Below, piece by piece: positions 1 through 12,559 of a stretch of 64,000 nt of DNA. The notes under the pieces were generated by a model. The model had not been told where the DNA came from and did no database searches. It saw only the letters and a program-made list of their open reading frames with translations. Position 1 is the first letter of the stretch, and every line of letters starts with the position of its first letter. The stretch comes from Saccharum officinarum (Eukaryota; Streptophyta; Magnoliopsida; Poales; Poaceae), in NCBI GenBank assembly GCA_020631735.1, contig CM036191.1, positions 36,253,335 to 36,317,334 on the forward strand, in the 5' to 3' direction. The translations under genes and the position numbers were made by a program.

Positions 1-1280
1 CTAATATGATGGGATCTTGGAAAAGTTTAATTTGCTTAGACGATGGAACTTATGGACAGAGGGAGTGTGTCGGTGCATTGCAATAGAAAGTATAACTTAT
101 TGCCTGATCACATGGACGATTTTGGCTCTGAGATTTATTCAATGTTTCATATATTCAATATCTCTTAAAATTGGAATCCATGATGTCGTTGGATATGTGA
201 TGTTGTAACTTGTATGAGCACGAGTGGTGAGAATGAGTCACATACACAATAGAAAGCGACGTGAGTGCATTGTGGGAAGTCAAAATAGACCTTTGGAAGA
301 ATACCCTCTTGACTTTAATATTATGGAAAGATATAGAGCGCCTATATAGGTATAGAGGTTGCAATTCTAAATATAACGTCAACAAGACATTTGATTGGGT
401 ATTTCCCTCCCACGTAGCTTTTTTAAAATCTAAACATAAAACTTGCAATCCAGCTATACAAATCAGATTTTGGGCCAGGAGGAAGGATGGACCAAGCTGG
501 TCCTTGTGATGAGGATGGCCTGGTCCACTGGGCTGAGAGCGGAGAAGTTTGGCCTACTCTGGGGTTTTGGGCAGATTGAAGAGCCTGAACTGGTTGTTGG
601 TCTGGTGGGAGAGAGGCTTGCCGAATTGGACTAGTGGTAGACAACCTGAGAGATTGTATCCGGACTAGTTGAGGTTTAGATTTGGCAGATTTAGTTCTAT
701 TATTTTGAAAATATAAGGTGAGAACAGATCTTATTTGATAATTGTATCACTATAAATCATAAATGAAAATATTTGATAAACCATACAAATAATTTATACG
801 TTTTTAAAGTCATGAAATTTTTATTTTTATTTTTATTTTATTAGTGAGGTTTTAGCATCACTCGATCCAAAATTTAATTTCAGAGAATATTATTAGGGTG
901 TGCACATTTTCATTTCATGGGTTGTTACACCGGCTATCAGGCACACGTATGCTTGTTTCTCACTCCATTTTGTCCAAGCTCAAACGGAAAAGTTTGTGAG
1001 TTAAAAGTTGATCTCATCAATCTCTATAACTTTTATATATTTCCATGATCATATAAAAAAATATGATTTTTGAGACATGCTATGCACAAAAACGAAATTC
1101 CACCAATTGAGGTGCTGAAAATTTAAATCTCGTTTTTTTCTCGATTGGCCATAGAAGTAAATTCGTGGAAATATTAATTGGACAACAATGTTTCTGTGAA
1201 CAAAAAAATATAAATTTAAACTTTTTTGAGAGGGGAATAGAAGGAACATGGACTGAATGTTTTTTTAGAATTACACAATA
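1..1280. other. AT-rich intergenic sequence, no gene recognised
   Basis: No open frame here has recognisable protein similarity or a plausible splice pattern. The sequence is mostly AT-rich, with a somewhat G-rich patch at about 470-640. I see no transposon termini. Confidence 0.5.
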
Positions 1281-1289
1281 CAACGTAGA

Positions 1290-2360
1290 CGTCCACAAAG
1301 GCACGCACACTCACACGTACGCAAAACCTACCCCTATGAGCACCTCCGAAGGACTGAGCCAGCAGATCTTGAGGTTCACGAAGTCACCACAGGCGCCTCG
1401 CTGAACGTCGCCTACCACTCGCAATTATTCTCCATAGCCATTAATGGATCATCATGCTATATATACCCTCTAAGTGGGCTGACCTTAATTCTGGCTGGGC
1501 CAACGAGCCCAAAATTAGTTGAAGCAGCCCATTGTAGTCCTCCTTGTGCTTAACCATGTGAGCCAGCCCAGAATTGGTTGTCCCAACCAAATGCTGCCAA
1601 TGCCAAAGCAACAAAGGCCGAAAAAGAAGAAGCCCCCTTCACCGCATCCTAGCTGTCGGTTTCGGTCCACCATGACAATCGATCTTGTCGAAGATCCAAC
1701 TGGGTAGGCCAGGCCCGATTCACCATGGGCTGGGCCGCCCTCCAGTGCCCAAGCTCCCCTTGGGCCCGCAGCAGCTTGCGCACATACTCCTGCGCGGAGA
1801 AGCCCGGACGTCCGGCACAGCACAAAATCCATGTTTCCGAGAGAATAGACGCATCTCGGTCAGTAGTCGCCCACGAGCGCATGTTCGCAGTTCGTCTCGG
1901 TGATTACCACACGAATGCACGTCATCCTTGACCACCTCTCCTCGATCTTGTACATAAGAAATCGCTCCAATAATTCCACCGTTCATTTACATTCACTCGT
2001 CGCAACACGTGCGAAGCCTCCCGTGGGGCTAGTCATATATGGTGGCCATGTACTGCGCTATCAGGTGTGCCATGGCCATGACTGGCCGACGTGGGAAAAC
2101 AGGAGCGCACCACGTGGACACCATGATGAAACTTATTTGGCCTAGTAAGTTTTTTTAATTATTTATTATTATGTGTTGATCATTAGCATATTTGTAATGG
2201 CATATTCGTGCCACTAAAATTTTCATGTTTGGTTACACTTACACCGACGCCCGCATGCATGCACCAGTCCAACCGTATATTCTCTAAGAGACAGCGTCTG
2301 GTTCCGTGGTTGCTTGGCTCAGCGAATGCAGTTGCATGCGCGCGTGCAGCACCGCGACAA
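1290..2360. other. Intergenic, partly repeat-like
   Basis: The stretch at about 1,290-1,410 (GCACGCACAC..., GAGCACCTCCGA...) resembles a segment I associate with dispersed grass repeats. That is recollection and was not checked. From 1,480 to 2,150 the sequence is moderately GC-rich with short frames on both strands, none recognisable. No gene is called. Confidence 0.3.
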
Positions 2361-2361
2361 A

Positions 2362-2840
2362 CTGATGAATCGGGCGTACCCGCCCTGCCAGCCTGAGCAG
2401 ATGCATACTCTCAAACTTTTTTTCTGAACGAATCGGGTGTACCCGTCGTGGCAAGGCGGAAAATTTTTGGTGTAAACTGTACCTATCGTGCCTCCCTGCA
2501 TACATGCCGTGGATAGTTGCCACGTGTCCAGTCAATACTGCGCATGGTGGAGGCAGAAAAGCAGCGTGCGTGAGAGGCAACTGAAGCCGTATGCGGACAT
2601 GCGAGGAAATCTTCTAGGCATGCAGTTGGATCACGTTGACTGAACACATAACAACTATCTATGATATGTATGTAGGGAGGCACGGTGAATACAGTTTACA
2701 CAGAATTTTTTTTCCGACAGGGCGGGTATGCCCGATTCGTCCGCTCAGCCTGGCAGGGCGGGTACGCCCGATTCGTCCGTATATTCTTGTATGCTACCGG
2801 ACCCACATGTCATACTCTCAAACTTTTTTTCCTGAACACA
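2362..2840. repeat. Foldback (inverted-repeat) element
   Basis: Two arms at about 2,362-2,540 and 2,634-2,785 are imperfect reverse complements. Both carry the palindromic core CGGGCGTACCCG, several times in diverged form, and a shared stretch reading GTGTAAACTGTA...CGTGCCTCCCT on the minus strand of the right arm. A direct repeat CATACTCTCAAACTTTTTTT occurs at about 2,403 and 2,811. The layout suggests a non-autonomous foldback DNA element or a rearranged MITE. No coding capacity was seen. The exact ends are not resolved. Confidence 0.55.
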
Positions 2841-2961
2841 TGGGAGAGCTGTGTATCTTTGTATCATATGGAAAGATAGTGGTCCATACAAGAACCCCTC
2901 TTATTAGGACCAAAGTAAGAGGGGGTTAAAACAAAAGAAACCAGAAAAAGAAACTTTCTAA

Positions 2962-3248
2962 GAGCATCTCCATGAGCTTTTCTAAAATCTACTCTATAAG
3001 TCATCATTTGGAGAGTAATTTGAGCAAAAGTTATTTTCTATATCTTTGTATTATCCAACAGCTTTTCTATATCATGTGCGCAGTCTAGAGAGTCATTCTT
3101 GCTCTCCATCTTTGGTTAGCATGAAATCCGGAATAGAGGATATCTATATGATATCCAATTGAAGAGGCTGTTATAGGGTATTTTTTCACCATTATCTCTA
3201 TTCCTATAATAAGTTATGAAATATATAAAGAGTCTCTAGGAGATGCTC
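2962..3248. mobile_element. Tourist-like MITE, 287 bp, TSD TAA
   Basis: The terminal inverted repeats are GAGCATCTCC at the left and GGAGATGCTC at the right. They are flanked by a 3-bp duplication TAA at 2,959-2,961 and 3,249-3,251. The interior is AT-rich without a coding frame. A 3-bp TAA/TTA duplication is the signature of PIF/Harbinger-derived Tourist MITEs. Confidence 0.8.
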
Positions 3249-3377
3249 TAAGGTTGCAATTAATCGACCCGACTATGCAATTGCATTGGACCCATAACCC
3301 AAGACGCCCGAGTTCCAGGTTCTGGAGGTTTATTGCCCTAGCCAGAACCCAAAGATGACCCTCCGGTGCCAAGTTTC

Positions 3378-4015
3378 TCACAAAGGTTGAGACACTTGGC
3401 GAATCACCATCAAACACACAGGCATTTTCGATGCTTCCACAAGGTCCAAGCCCCCAAAATGAAGAGAGAGTTTACTCCTTTTCCTGTGTTCTTTACCCTC
3501 TTTTAGGGACTTCCCTCCACCAAGTGGCAAAATTGTGCTCCCTTCTATTAGGTACCAGCTGCTGGAAGTTAAGTGGAGAGAGCACACTATGCCAAAATTG
3601 ACTTGCAAACACACATGTTGTAAGAATATGTTAGACAGTTTCTTCTTCTTGCTCACAAAGTATAAATTTATCTTGATAAGGAAGCCCCCTCTTTAATTTG
3701 TTAGCTGATCAGCTATCCAGCATTTATTTTTTTTGGCAAGCCAAAAGAACATCTTACATTTTGCTTGTGCCCAAGATTTCCAAAATGGCGCATGGTTAAA
3801 ACTGAATAGACCCATAAAAGAATGCCTTTGTATGTTGTCTTGGCTGAGAAAGAACCTGCTATGTCATGCTTCCAAACATGCTGGTCCTCGTCACTTGTGA
3901 GGGTAAAATTCAGAAGAGCATCCCAAAGTTTGTGGAACTCTATCAGACCATTAAGAGAAAGACCACCATGTTTTCTTAGATAATGGATTTTCATTAATCT
4001 AGCCTCTATATCCAC
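3378..4015 (-). pseudogene. LINE-type retrotransposon remnant (zf-RVT region)
   Basis: Read on the minus strand, 4,015 to about 3,713 gives a stretch with the pattern of the C-terminal zinc-binding region of plant non-LTR reverse transcriptases: DQHVWKHDIAGSFSAKT, then a run ending CSFGLPKK. After a frameshift near 3,700 the similarity continues in another frame (GLPYQDKFILCEQEEETV, then CVFASQFWHSVL), which is the typical cysteine-bearing tail. The frame breaks and the missing upstream reverse transcriptase show a 5'-truncated, decayed copy. The catalytic FADD region was not seen. Confidence 0.65.
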
Positions 4016-5440
4016 GAAGGATGATACATACAGTTAAAAGGATACAAGAGCGCTTAGACTCACACTTCAACAAAGAGGAGAACACACAACCAAAGAAAGA
4101 AAAAAACTACGAAAAACTACAACCCTGGCACATTCTTGTTTCCCAGCATCCTCTCCTGAAACGGCCAGATTCGGCGAGTGGAAGTCGTCGTCGCCCCTAG
4201 TACACATTGTTGTAAACCTCCAGTGGTGCCATCTTCATCTGCTTCAAGTGATCTAACACCATGTGTCACCGGTAAGCCCACCTTCATCTATCGTCATCTA
4301 GCCAGAACCAGCCGATTAGAAGTAAGCCAATAGAATCCACTTCCGCTTCACTGGATTCCAAGGCCTCCACTGCCCATAGGGTCATTTGAATGGCCATCGC
4401 GTCTGTCAGAGTTTTATGTTGCTCTTGCTGCCACCGAGGATATCTTCTGCCCGGACTCATAGGCATCTGCCACCCCTAAGGAAGTCGCTTCCCACCGGAT
4501 CCGCCTCCTTCAAGCGGCCACTGCCCCTAGGGTTGCCGCTGCGCCGAGAAGGTTGATTGAGGCAGTGGTGACGAGCACGGCAAAGAACTAGTCCACCCGG
4601 TCGCCGCTATCGCCATGGGAGCGCAGATCCAACCACCCCCAGGCCCCGCCGGCCGATCATGCATGGGCGTTGCGACTTCAGTCACAGCCCTGGCCACCCA
4701 GCCGCTGCCTGGCCTAGGCGACAAATGTGCACTGGGTATAGTCACGGGGTGTTGACAAGGTTGTCACCGGATCCGCAACCTATGCCATCAAAGAAGATGG
4801 AAGGCTCGCCTGTCGTGGAGGTGGTCCATCATCTTCTAGGCACGACCCCAGCCGCCGCCTGGCCTAACTGGTGTGCGTGCGCGAGAGTGCGGGGGCCTGA
4901 CCGAGTCATCGCTGGATCCGCTAGACATCGAACCTGGAGACGAGGAGGGCAGCGATGAGAGGACCAGCGCACAGTGGAGGAAGGCTCGCCCGTCGCCAAG
5001 ACCGCCCATCACCTTCCGGTAGCGGCCCCCAGCTCTCGACTCCAACCTGCCCGCGCCCGACTGCACACCTCGGATCGAGGCGGACTAGCCGTTGAGTCCG
5101 ATGCCAGACGGGAGGTGGCCTGGAAGGCCATAGTGGCCGGGCAGAGACCGCACACGCCCGTGCGTCGGGGTGGCAGCAGCGGCGACCCATGCTCGCGTGC
5201 GCGCATCAAGCGGCCACAGCGGGCTAGGATGGCCTGCACGCACCCGCGCGTTGGGGTTGCGGTGGCGGCGGGGCAGGGCATCATGCGCTCGTGCATCGGG
5301 GGTGGCGGCAGCGGTGCTAGGGCTCAGCCCACACCCCAAGAGAAAGACCACCATGTATGTCCTATACCCACACCCGGTTGTCGAACGCTTCCTCAACCAT
5401 GCGAGTTTTTAGGATCCTCGATGAGACTCTCAAACTAAAC
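4016..5440. other. GC-rich non-coding segment
   Basis: From about 4,150 to 5,340 the sequence is GC-rich with overlapping open frames on both strands and no recognisable domain. Short phrases recur imperfectly (GGAAGGCTCGCC at about 4,799 and 4,979; variants of GTGCGTCGGGGTGGC), which suggests local duplication inside a repeat. The open frames are read as a by-product of high GC. No gene is called. Confidence 0.4.
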
Positions 5441-6250
5441 GGATTTGTACAGTCAATCAAACAACATCTTAGCTTTTTTGCATCCACCCATGCAATCTCA
5501 CCAAACGCCAGCTTTTTTTGAAATACGGTTCCACTCAACCTGCGTCCACTCATCTAGATATACGATGCAAGCCTCGTTCAGCAACCAAACACACCCTTAA
5601 AAATGAGGCCTATGCATCGCTCACTTTTCATCGCGAGCAGGATTACAGCCGTATTTTATTAAGAGGGAAGGAGTTTTAACAACATAACAAAGTAGCTAGT
5701 ATAGGCGGCGAGAGGATACCTTGACCCGACCAAACAAGGCCTAAACTACTGGATACGCGGACCGCTGTTACATTGCACCTAAACGTTGTGACCAAAGCTG
5801 GGACAAGGCCACAAACGGCACGAAACCGCAAGAGCCTATGCATCGCTCACATGAACCATGTTCACCACGGTATAAATCCACTTGTCTTAACCTGTGTCGA
5901 AGAGGATGACACGTGGGGTCTGGTGCTTTTTTTCATTTTGTATGTACTTGCACTACCGATTACCATCATTTTGTACATGAACTACCGATTACAATGTTGA
6001 ACATTTGCCAAGTCATATGTTGACTGGTCAAAACCGCTGTCGTGTGTCAGGTAAAAACCAGAACAGACGGTAGTTCAGCACACGGTTAGTTTTGCAAGTT
6101 GAGTGACCCAAAATACTCGGTCTTTACGGTTCAACAAGGATCCCTACAGTTCAACAAAATTGATTCCTTCCGAGTAGTAATACTTTTGTACGGCTCTTGG
6201 ACGCGCGCCGTAAGAACGGGTTGACAAACAAGTAGCAGTAGCTGTTGTCA
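5441..6250. other. Intergenic sequence upstream of the MADS-box gene
   Basis: There is no coding signal. The segment at about 5,430-5,600 ends in ACCAAACACACCCTT, a phrase common at MITE ends in grasses. A matching opposite end was not found. The rest is ordinary promoter-distal sequence. Confidence 0.35.
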
Positions 6251-6369
6251 AAAAAAAAAACAAGTAGCAGTAGCAGGTAATTCCGCTTTGCGAGCGAGTT
6301 GCGTCAGTTGCGTGAGGGAAGCTGAACCACCTCCCGCGCGTTTCCCTCTCTGCCCTCCTCTCCCTCCAC

Positions 6370-6492
6370 GCACAGCCGCTCCTTCCTCCTCCTCCTCCTC
6401 CTTCTCTCCCGCGCCGGCCCGGTCGACTGCCGATTTCACCGGCTGCTTCTTGGCGCGATCCCTCCTCCTCCTCCTCCTCCTCCTCCTCCTTC
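6370..6492. repeat. TCC/CTC trinucleotide microsatellites
   Basis: There are two pyrimidine tracts of repeated TCC/CTC units, at about 6,382-6,403 and 6,462-6,491. They lie in the GC-rich region just before the MADS-box gene. CT-rich tracts near transcription starts are frequent in grass promoters and 5' leaders. Confidence 0.8.
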
Positions 6493-6567
6493 GTCCCTCC
6501 CCTCCCCTCTGCATTCACAAGCCGTGCCGTGCGTGGGGTCATCAAGCAGCAGCTCCTCCTCGTCGCC

Positions 6568-6574
6568 TTTAAAT
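6568..6574 (+). promoter_or_regulatory. Possible TATA-like box of the MADS-box gene
   Basis: TTTAAAT lies in an otherwise GC-rich stretch about 310 bp before the start codon. If it is used, transcription would begin near 6,600 and the leader would hold at least one upstream ATG (6,678). The position is inferred from sequence only. Confidence 0.25.
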
Positions 6575-6882
6575 CCCGATCCTCCTCCACGGCCGTCCGA
6601 CCCAGCCACCACCGTCTGCCGGCCGGTTTGTCCGTCCGATTTCACGTCGCAGAACGAAGAGACAAGCATATGCACATATGCTAGGCTCCCAGCAGTTCCA
6701 CGGATCGATTGTTCAGCTCGCGCAGTCCAATTGCCTGCTGGCGTTGAATCCGTTCAGGAAGAACTCGACGATCCGTTGGGATTGGGACATAGAGACTGCG
6801 GCGGCGGCGTCTGTGACGATCGGTGTGGTCTTGAGGAGGGGCGGCGGCGGCGGCACCTCTCATCAGTTTCGTCGTCTCCGCG

Positions 6883-9800
6883 ATGGGGAGGGTGAAGCTC
6901 AAGATCAAGAGGCTGGAGAACAGCAGCGGGAGGCAGGTGACCTACTCCAAGCGGCGGTCGGGGATCCTCAAGAAGGCCAAGGAGCTCTCCATCCTGTGTG
7001 ACATCGATCTCATCCTCCTCATGTTCTCGCCCACCGGCAAACCCACCATTTGCATCGGCGAAAGAAGGTATGTGCATGCATGCATCGTGCATTCCTGATT
7101 TTGCTTTGTCAACATGGATTGACTTTTTCTTATTGAATTTCGCAATGGGTGAATTTTGTGGCGAAATTGGGATAACCATTGCAAATTTTAAATGCGTATT
7201 TTGCTTTTTTGAAATGTCATTCCATTTTATGATTTTCTTTTCATTATTCTATTCAAATAGTCTTTTACCTAAGTAGCTCGTCCAATGATTTGTCAAAAAA
7301 AAATTGAGATGATAATTTGAATCATTAGTTTGCACTATATCTTTCCTTTACACATTGTTGTCTCTGCAGCAACATTGAGGAAGTCATAGCAAAATATGCG
7401 CAGCTAACCCCTCAAGAGAGAGCTAAAAGGTAATTCTGCAGGTCCTATATATTGATCTTCTAAATTAAACATACGTGTTCATGAAAATATATACTAACTA
7501 GTATTCTTTTCCTACCCTTGAACAGGAAATTGGAGAGCTTAGAAGTAAGTTTTCTGAACCAACAGATTTGTCGACACGGTTACTCTCTTACCTTACCACT
7601 TTTCAGAATGCATGACCTCAATGATCTCCCTTTGTTGTGCTCAAAAGGCCCTAAAGAAGACTTTCAAGAAGCTAGACCACGATGTAAATATTCAAGACTT
7701 CTTAGGCTCTGGGTAATTCTGCCATTTTTAAAAATTAGAATGCTCATATCAACTAATAGAAATGCCTAATTACAAAGAAATCACTGACACTATTTCTGAA
7801 TCAATTGCAGGGGTCAGACAGTCGAGGTAGAGTATAACAAATCGACAACTAGAACAAGCAAGTCATGTGATTTATTTCTTCCTTCTTCATGTTTCTAATG
7901 CTGTGTTTGGATTTCAATAATTTGACAGGAGTTGTCAGGCCATCTCGGTTCATTGCAGTGTCAAATGGCAGAGGTTCAAAAGCGTCTCAGGTGAATAGCA
8001 TCAACTCACTTGAGCATGCATATCTTTTGAAATCTTTCCATTCAGTGCTGCTGTGATTTTCCTTTCATGACACATGATCCTGTTAAAGGTGGCCCTGTTA
8101 TGCATCTATGGCAATGATTATAAAATTCATAATAGCCTATCACAAAAATAATGGGCAAAAAATTGAGAGAAGTGTAACAGCTAGACGATTTGTTCTTCAG
8201 TTATTGGAGCGATCCTGAGAAAGTTGAGAATATCGACCATATAAGAGCAATGGAGCAATCTCTCAAAGAATCTCTAAAACGCATCCAAATCCGTAAGGTA
8301 CGCATCTGTAACCTTCTGGTTGACTTCAGATGATATATTTTAACACTTTATCTCTCGTTTAAGCTTTCAAGAGAAGCTGGGCCAATGTACACTTTATAAT
8401 CGCAATATCTAGCAACAATTCACTATATCTGAATTTTGAATATCAAGTCAGATAATGCCGTTTTAAGTAAAAAAGAAAATCAGTAGCTCAGATTAGTTCT
8501 GACTTCTGCATCGATTTGGATCTCTCCAGGAGAACTTTGCAAAGCAACATCTGATCGGCCTACAGTGTGCTGCTGCCCAGGTAACTAACTAACCTCAGCT
8601 TCAGGTGCGTGTCAGACGTTTTTCAGGCTTGGATATCTGAACAAGATGTTGCCTCCTGCCATTTTTCAGTTCCAGACCGACATGCAGTTGCCTCTAGGAC
8701 TGACCGGTGAGCCGGGCCCTTCGTCGTGGTTCCAAAATGGCGGTGCCGATGGGCAACAAGCCATGATGCTACCGGACGACTCCAGCCTGCTCCATCAGAG
8801 GTGAGTTCAAACCTCCAAAATGCCCATTGCTCTCTGATGAACAAACTCATCTTCTGTAAACTGACCAACAAACTGATACGATCTTGGCGCAGAGACATTG
8901 CTGGTTGCTCGACGAGCACGTCACTGCAGGGCTACCCAGGCTACCTCAGCATGGCCAAGCAGGAGACGGACACCGGTGGCGGCAGTGAGCACGGGCAGCC
9001 GGCGGTGCATCAGCCGCCCCCGCCGCCGCCTGACTTCAGCCAGGCCGAGTGCCTGACGTCGCTGCACCTGGGCGCGCAGTTCCCGTACGCACCCTGCTTC
9101 GACCACCCCAACCTTTTCAACGACCGGATGTTCAGGCCGGATGCTGTTGAGCTGCACGACGGCAGCGCCGGCATGGACTTTGGCGGTGGCCACTTCGACC
9201 TGCCCAGGCCTGGCGACGACGAGGCCAGCTTCCAGAACTGGGCGTCGGCAGCGGCATGTGGCGTGGCCATGTTTGACCACCACCATCAGCAGCAGCAGCA
9301 TCACCAGCAACCACAATCTTCATCTGCGCAAGTGAGTGCATAAGTACAAACCATTCTTTTATAGTGATGATTACTTTCATAACTGTCCGTTTTGCCACAT
9401 GTGAACTTGTTTATCTATCTATCTAATTGCTATCACAAGTTTACAGCTCCTGTCAAACGTTTTCAATATATATAATTTTTTTCTTAAGAAAAAAATCATT
9501 TTATATTTATTCAACCTGATAAACAGGGATTGTCTGCTTCACAACTCAGCTATGAAACTATTTTTTTTTTCAATCCTCAACTACTAAATCGTTCTGGTTA
9601 AAATGACATTAATGAGCTATATGGCCAACAGCTTATTTGAATTGTAAAAGTCTGTAACGAGTTTATAAAAACTCAAAACAATTCTCACCTGGGAACATTT
9701 TTAACTTCAATAAAAAATGCTATGGGTGACACTAAAGTACAACGAAGACCCATGTGTATAAAATTAAAACTGAACCATTTTCATTATGTTGATTAAGATT

Positions 9801-10598
9801 GAATTCACTCCATAGTCCATATCAAACTGATTTGAGTTCTGAGCAATCCTATGGGCTATATATGGGAGCTTTTCAATCATTGTTTAAATTCATTTATTAG
9901 TATTTAAAATTTGGAAATCATGCAAGAATTAGTATATGGCTAAGTGCACTGAAAACCTAAATCAATTTGGAGTTTTAGTTTAAAATTTCTTTTTTCAAGA
10001 AAAAATGCTTTACTGTAAGTGAATAAAATATTTTGGTTATAGAATCTCTATGTACAACCGCAGACAAAATCAGAAACTCTAAATGTTCCCTAATTTTCTA
10101 AGATGCAAAACTATTTCATTACTCATGTCTCCACATTACTAGAAAAACAAATTTGAGCCAAAGGTGAACGATTTTGATTGTGTAGAGTGTCAAAGGAATC
10201 GTTTCATAGTTGAGGTTTCAAAAGTAGATTTTTTTTTCTTTTCCTTGCTTTCTTAATACAAATACAACTAACAGCATGGTGCATAGATCGACATGGCTTT
10301 GCTCAAGCCTCATACTTTGAGTTGTTTTATTAGATGTATACTCCCATTGTTAAATAATTAAGTTTATTAATCCAGGGAATGTCATCTCCTCATGGTCGAG
10401 ATTATAAAAAATGGGCAGTTATGATTTTTTTTTTCTTTGGCATTATTATGTGTTTAACTGATTTTGATCTCTCGTGTGCACTATGACTGAATCTCTGACC
10501 ATCAGCTTCCTGCAGCAACAGCTCTAGCAACTGCTTCATTCGATCACACCGTTGTTTATCACGGTCCATCTCAGCACCAGCAAGTCATGATCGGATGA
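6883..10598 (+). CDS. MIKC*-type MADS-box transcription factor (AGL30/AGL65, OsMADS62/63-like)
   Basis: Nuclear DNA-binding transcription factor. Exons by eye: 6883-7067, 7370-7429, 7526-7544, 7648-7712, 7811-7826, 7929-7990, 8201-8297, 8530-8580, about 8671-8800, 8893-9331, 10506-10598, giving about 405 aa. Exon 1 encodes the whole MADS domain ([12 protein letters not shown]...[21 protein letters not shown]). Exons 2-5 encode the signature [38 protein letters not shown] and QDFLG. Exons 6-8 form the divergent K-like region. The tail is Pro- and Gln/His-rich. In family terms, the multi-exon I region and the conserved linker place it in the MIKC* P clade, whose members act as dimers in pollen maturation. 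Exons of 19 and 16 nt are unusually small but keep phase exactly. Intron 10 is 1.17 kb. I see no frame break, so the gene looks intact. Confidence 0.93.
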
Positions 10599-11560
10599 TC
10601 CTATGGTAAAAATCGGAGACAATATTGCTCCCAAAAGGCACTACCATATCCTATCACTAAACTAATCAGCAATGCAAAATGTGTAGGAAATATTGGTGTA
10701 CGTATAGGCAATACTGCCAATGTAAAAATATACATTGATATATTGTAGCCAATTCTTTCTTGTAACTGTCAATTCGTCTCCTGTAAACTCTGGTATAGCT
10801 TTCATAAAAGGATTGAGAACTTAACTAGTAGTTTATAGGCATTCATCTTTGCAAGAATGAAAAATTAACAGGGTTAAAAATGACTGTGTGATTTTCTAGC
10901 CCATTCTATAGATGCATGCCAAGTAATGGTCGTTGAGCATTATGCATGTGTATTCATTTGTCATGAGACATTGCACCATAAAAAATATTCTATTGTGCTT
11001 CGATCAGTCAAACCCTAAACGTCATTACTTCTTGTTTATCAGAACAGGCAGTTGCATTTTGGAAAAACAAGGCTTTATGAAGCTCTGCACCATAGACCAA
11101 CTAGAATCTAATGCTACTATTGTAGTAGACTATGAAGTTCTACTGCATGACCAACTCGAATCAAATATCACCAAGAGCGTGCAGTCAAGGACTTCTAACT
11201 TTGACAGATCAATTAAGAAAAAAGAATTGGAAAGATCATACATATAAAGTTTGTTCAGATATGTTCCTTAATGAAATGGGAGGGGGAAATCCCTAGTCAT
11301 CTTTTTGGTCACAAACTTCTATTTTATAGTGAAAGTATCATAGGTTTGTTTAGTTAAGCAATGTTTTTTCTCACGGATATTGCTTGATCTGTCATGGAGG
11401 TCATGTAATTTTAACCAAATTTTATTTTCTTTAGTTAAAGTAAACACTGTTAAAAATGTCTATGCTCATTGATTCAAACAATTTTTTGCTGGAGCATTTA
11501 GATGAATTTCTTTTTCATCACTTATGATGATGGGTTTTTTGGGATTCTTTAGGGGTTTCA
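10599..11560 (+). other. 3' flank of the MADS-box gene, non-coding
   Basis: The sequence is AT-rich. The first ~250 bp plausibly form the 3' UTR, with AATAAA-like variants near 10,720-10,810. A frame at 10,933-11,247 has no recognisable similarity and is rejected as a gene. Confidence 0.4.
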
Positions 11561-12200
11561 TCCCACCATGAGTTACTCTCTAAACACCTAGATCAACCAC
11601 TTCTACTGTTCTACATAGCAATCCATTCTAGCACTCCAATACGGGAAATTAGTGTTGTCACAGTGCGGAGGGCCCATGGGTATTCATCCTAAGCACTCTA
11701 AATAGTGTTGACTCAATGGCGGTTAAGCCAAGGATCCAAATTAAGCCAACCAGCTTTGATCCCACTTGAAGGGACCATGACGCCAAAGAGGGGTGAATTA
11801 GGCTTCTAAAACTTCTACTCTAAATTTGGCATCTAATTCCACTTATCAAAACCTATGTAAGAATGTGCAATTAAGGTTTTGCTAAGTGTGTTACTATCTA
11901 TCTAGAATAGTAAGTACACAACCTAGGTATATAATAAAGAATGTGAAAGCTTAAATGAGATAGAGATGCAATGTGACGATAACCGCCGTGAGGGTTGGCC
12001 CACTAGGTTAGCACCTCGGGTCATTCTCTCGACAGACATGGTGCTAACCCTAGGGTCACGCAGAGGTCCCAAGTCGCTACTCGTAACTTCCATTCGTGTG
12101 AGTTGTACCCGCAGGGTCAAGCTATAGGATTTCAGTCCATGAACCGACCATCAAGATTCACATAGATTGAGATCGTACATCAAAATTAATTAATAAATAG
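11560..12200. repeat. Probable retrotransposon-derived fragment
   Basis: The phrase around 11,775-11,800 (GACCATGACGCC...GAGGGGTGAATTAG) resembles a recurrent passage in grass LTR retrotransposons. Identification is from memory and weak. No termini, target duplication or coding domain were seen. Confidence 0.3.
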
Positions 12201-12559
12201 TTTTTAGGATTTAATTTCAGTATATGTAGATTTAGACTTTGTGGGATGCAACTTTAGACTTATAATTATGTATGTGGACTTAAGGAGTATTGCCTTACTG
12301 TATTCAGGGTAGAGCCTAGTGGAGGCAAAATTAGGCTCATGTCTCCTTGCTCCACGTGGCTTTACTAAAGAACAGCAAGATATAATTTCACCTCACTTGT
12401 ATGGAGACGACTCAAGAATAAAAAAATAACAGCAGATAACATTAAACAGCCTGACACACACATACCAACTCCCAAAAAAAGGTGAAAAAAAAAAGAACTC
12501 CAGACCCGACCCAGGTAAGCAACCAAACCGACTGAATGGAAATCCAATACAAAGCTATT

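Noticed and set aside
6144..6590. Long minus-strand frame rich in Arg/Glu/Gly opposite the MADS-box leader
   Set aside because: It is produced by the TCC/CTC microsatellites read on the other strand; there is no domain and no splice context.
10933..11247. 104-codon plus-strand frame after the MADS-box gene
   Set aside because: No similarity recognised, AT-rich codon use and no supporting splice or promoter signals.
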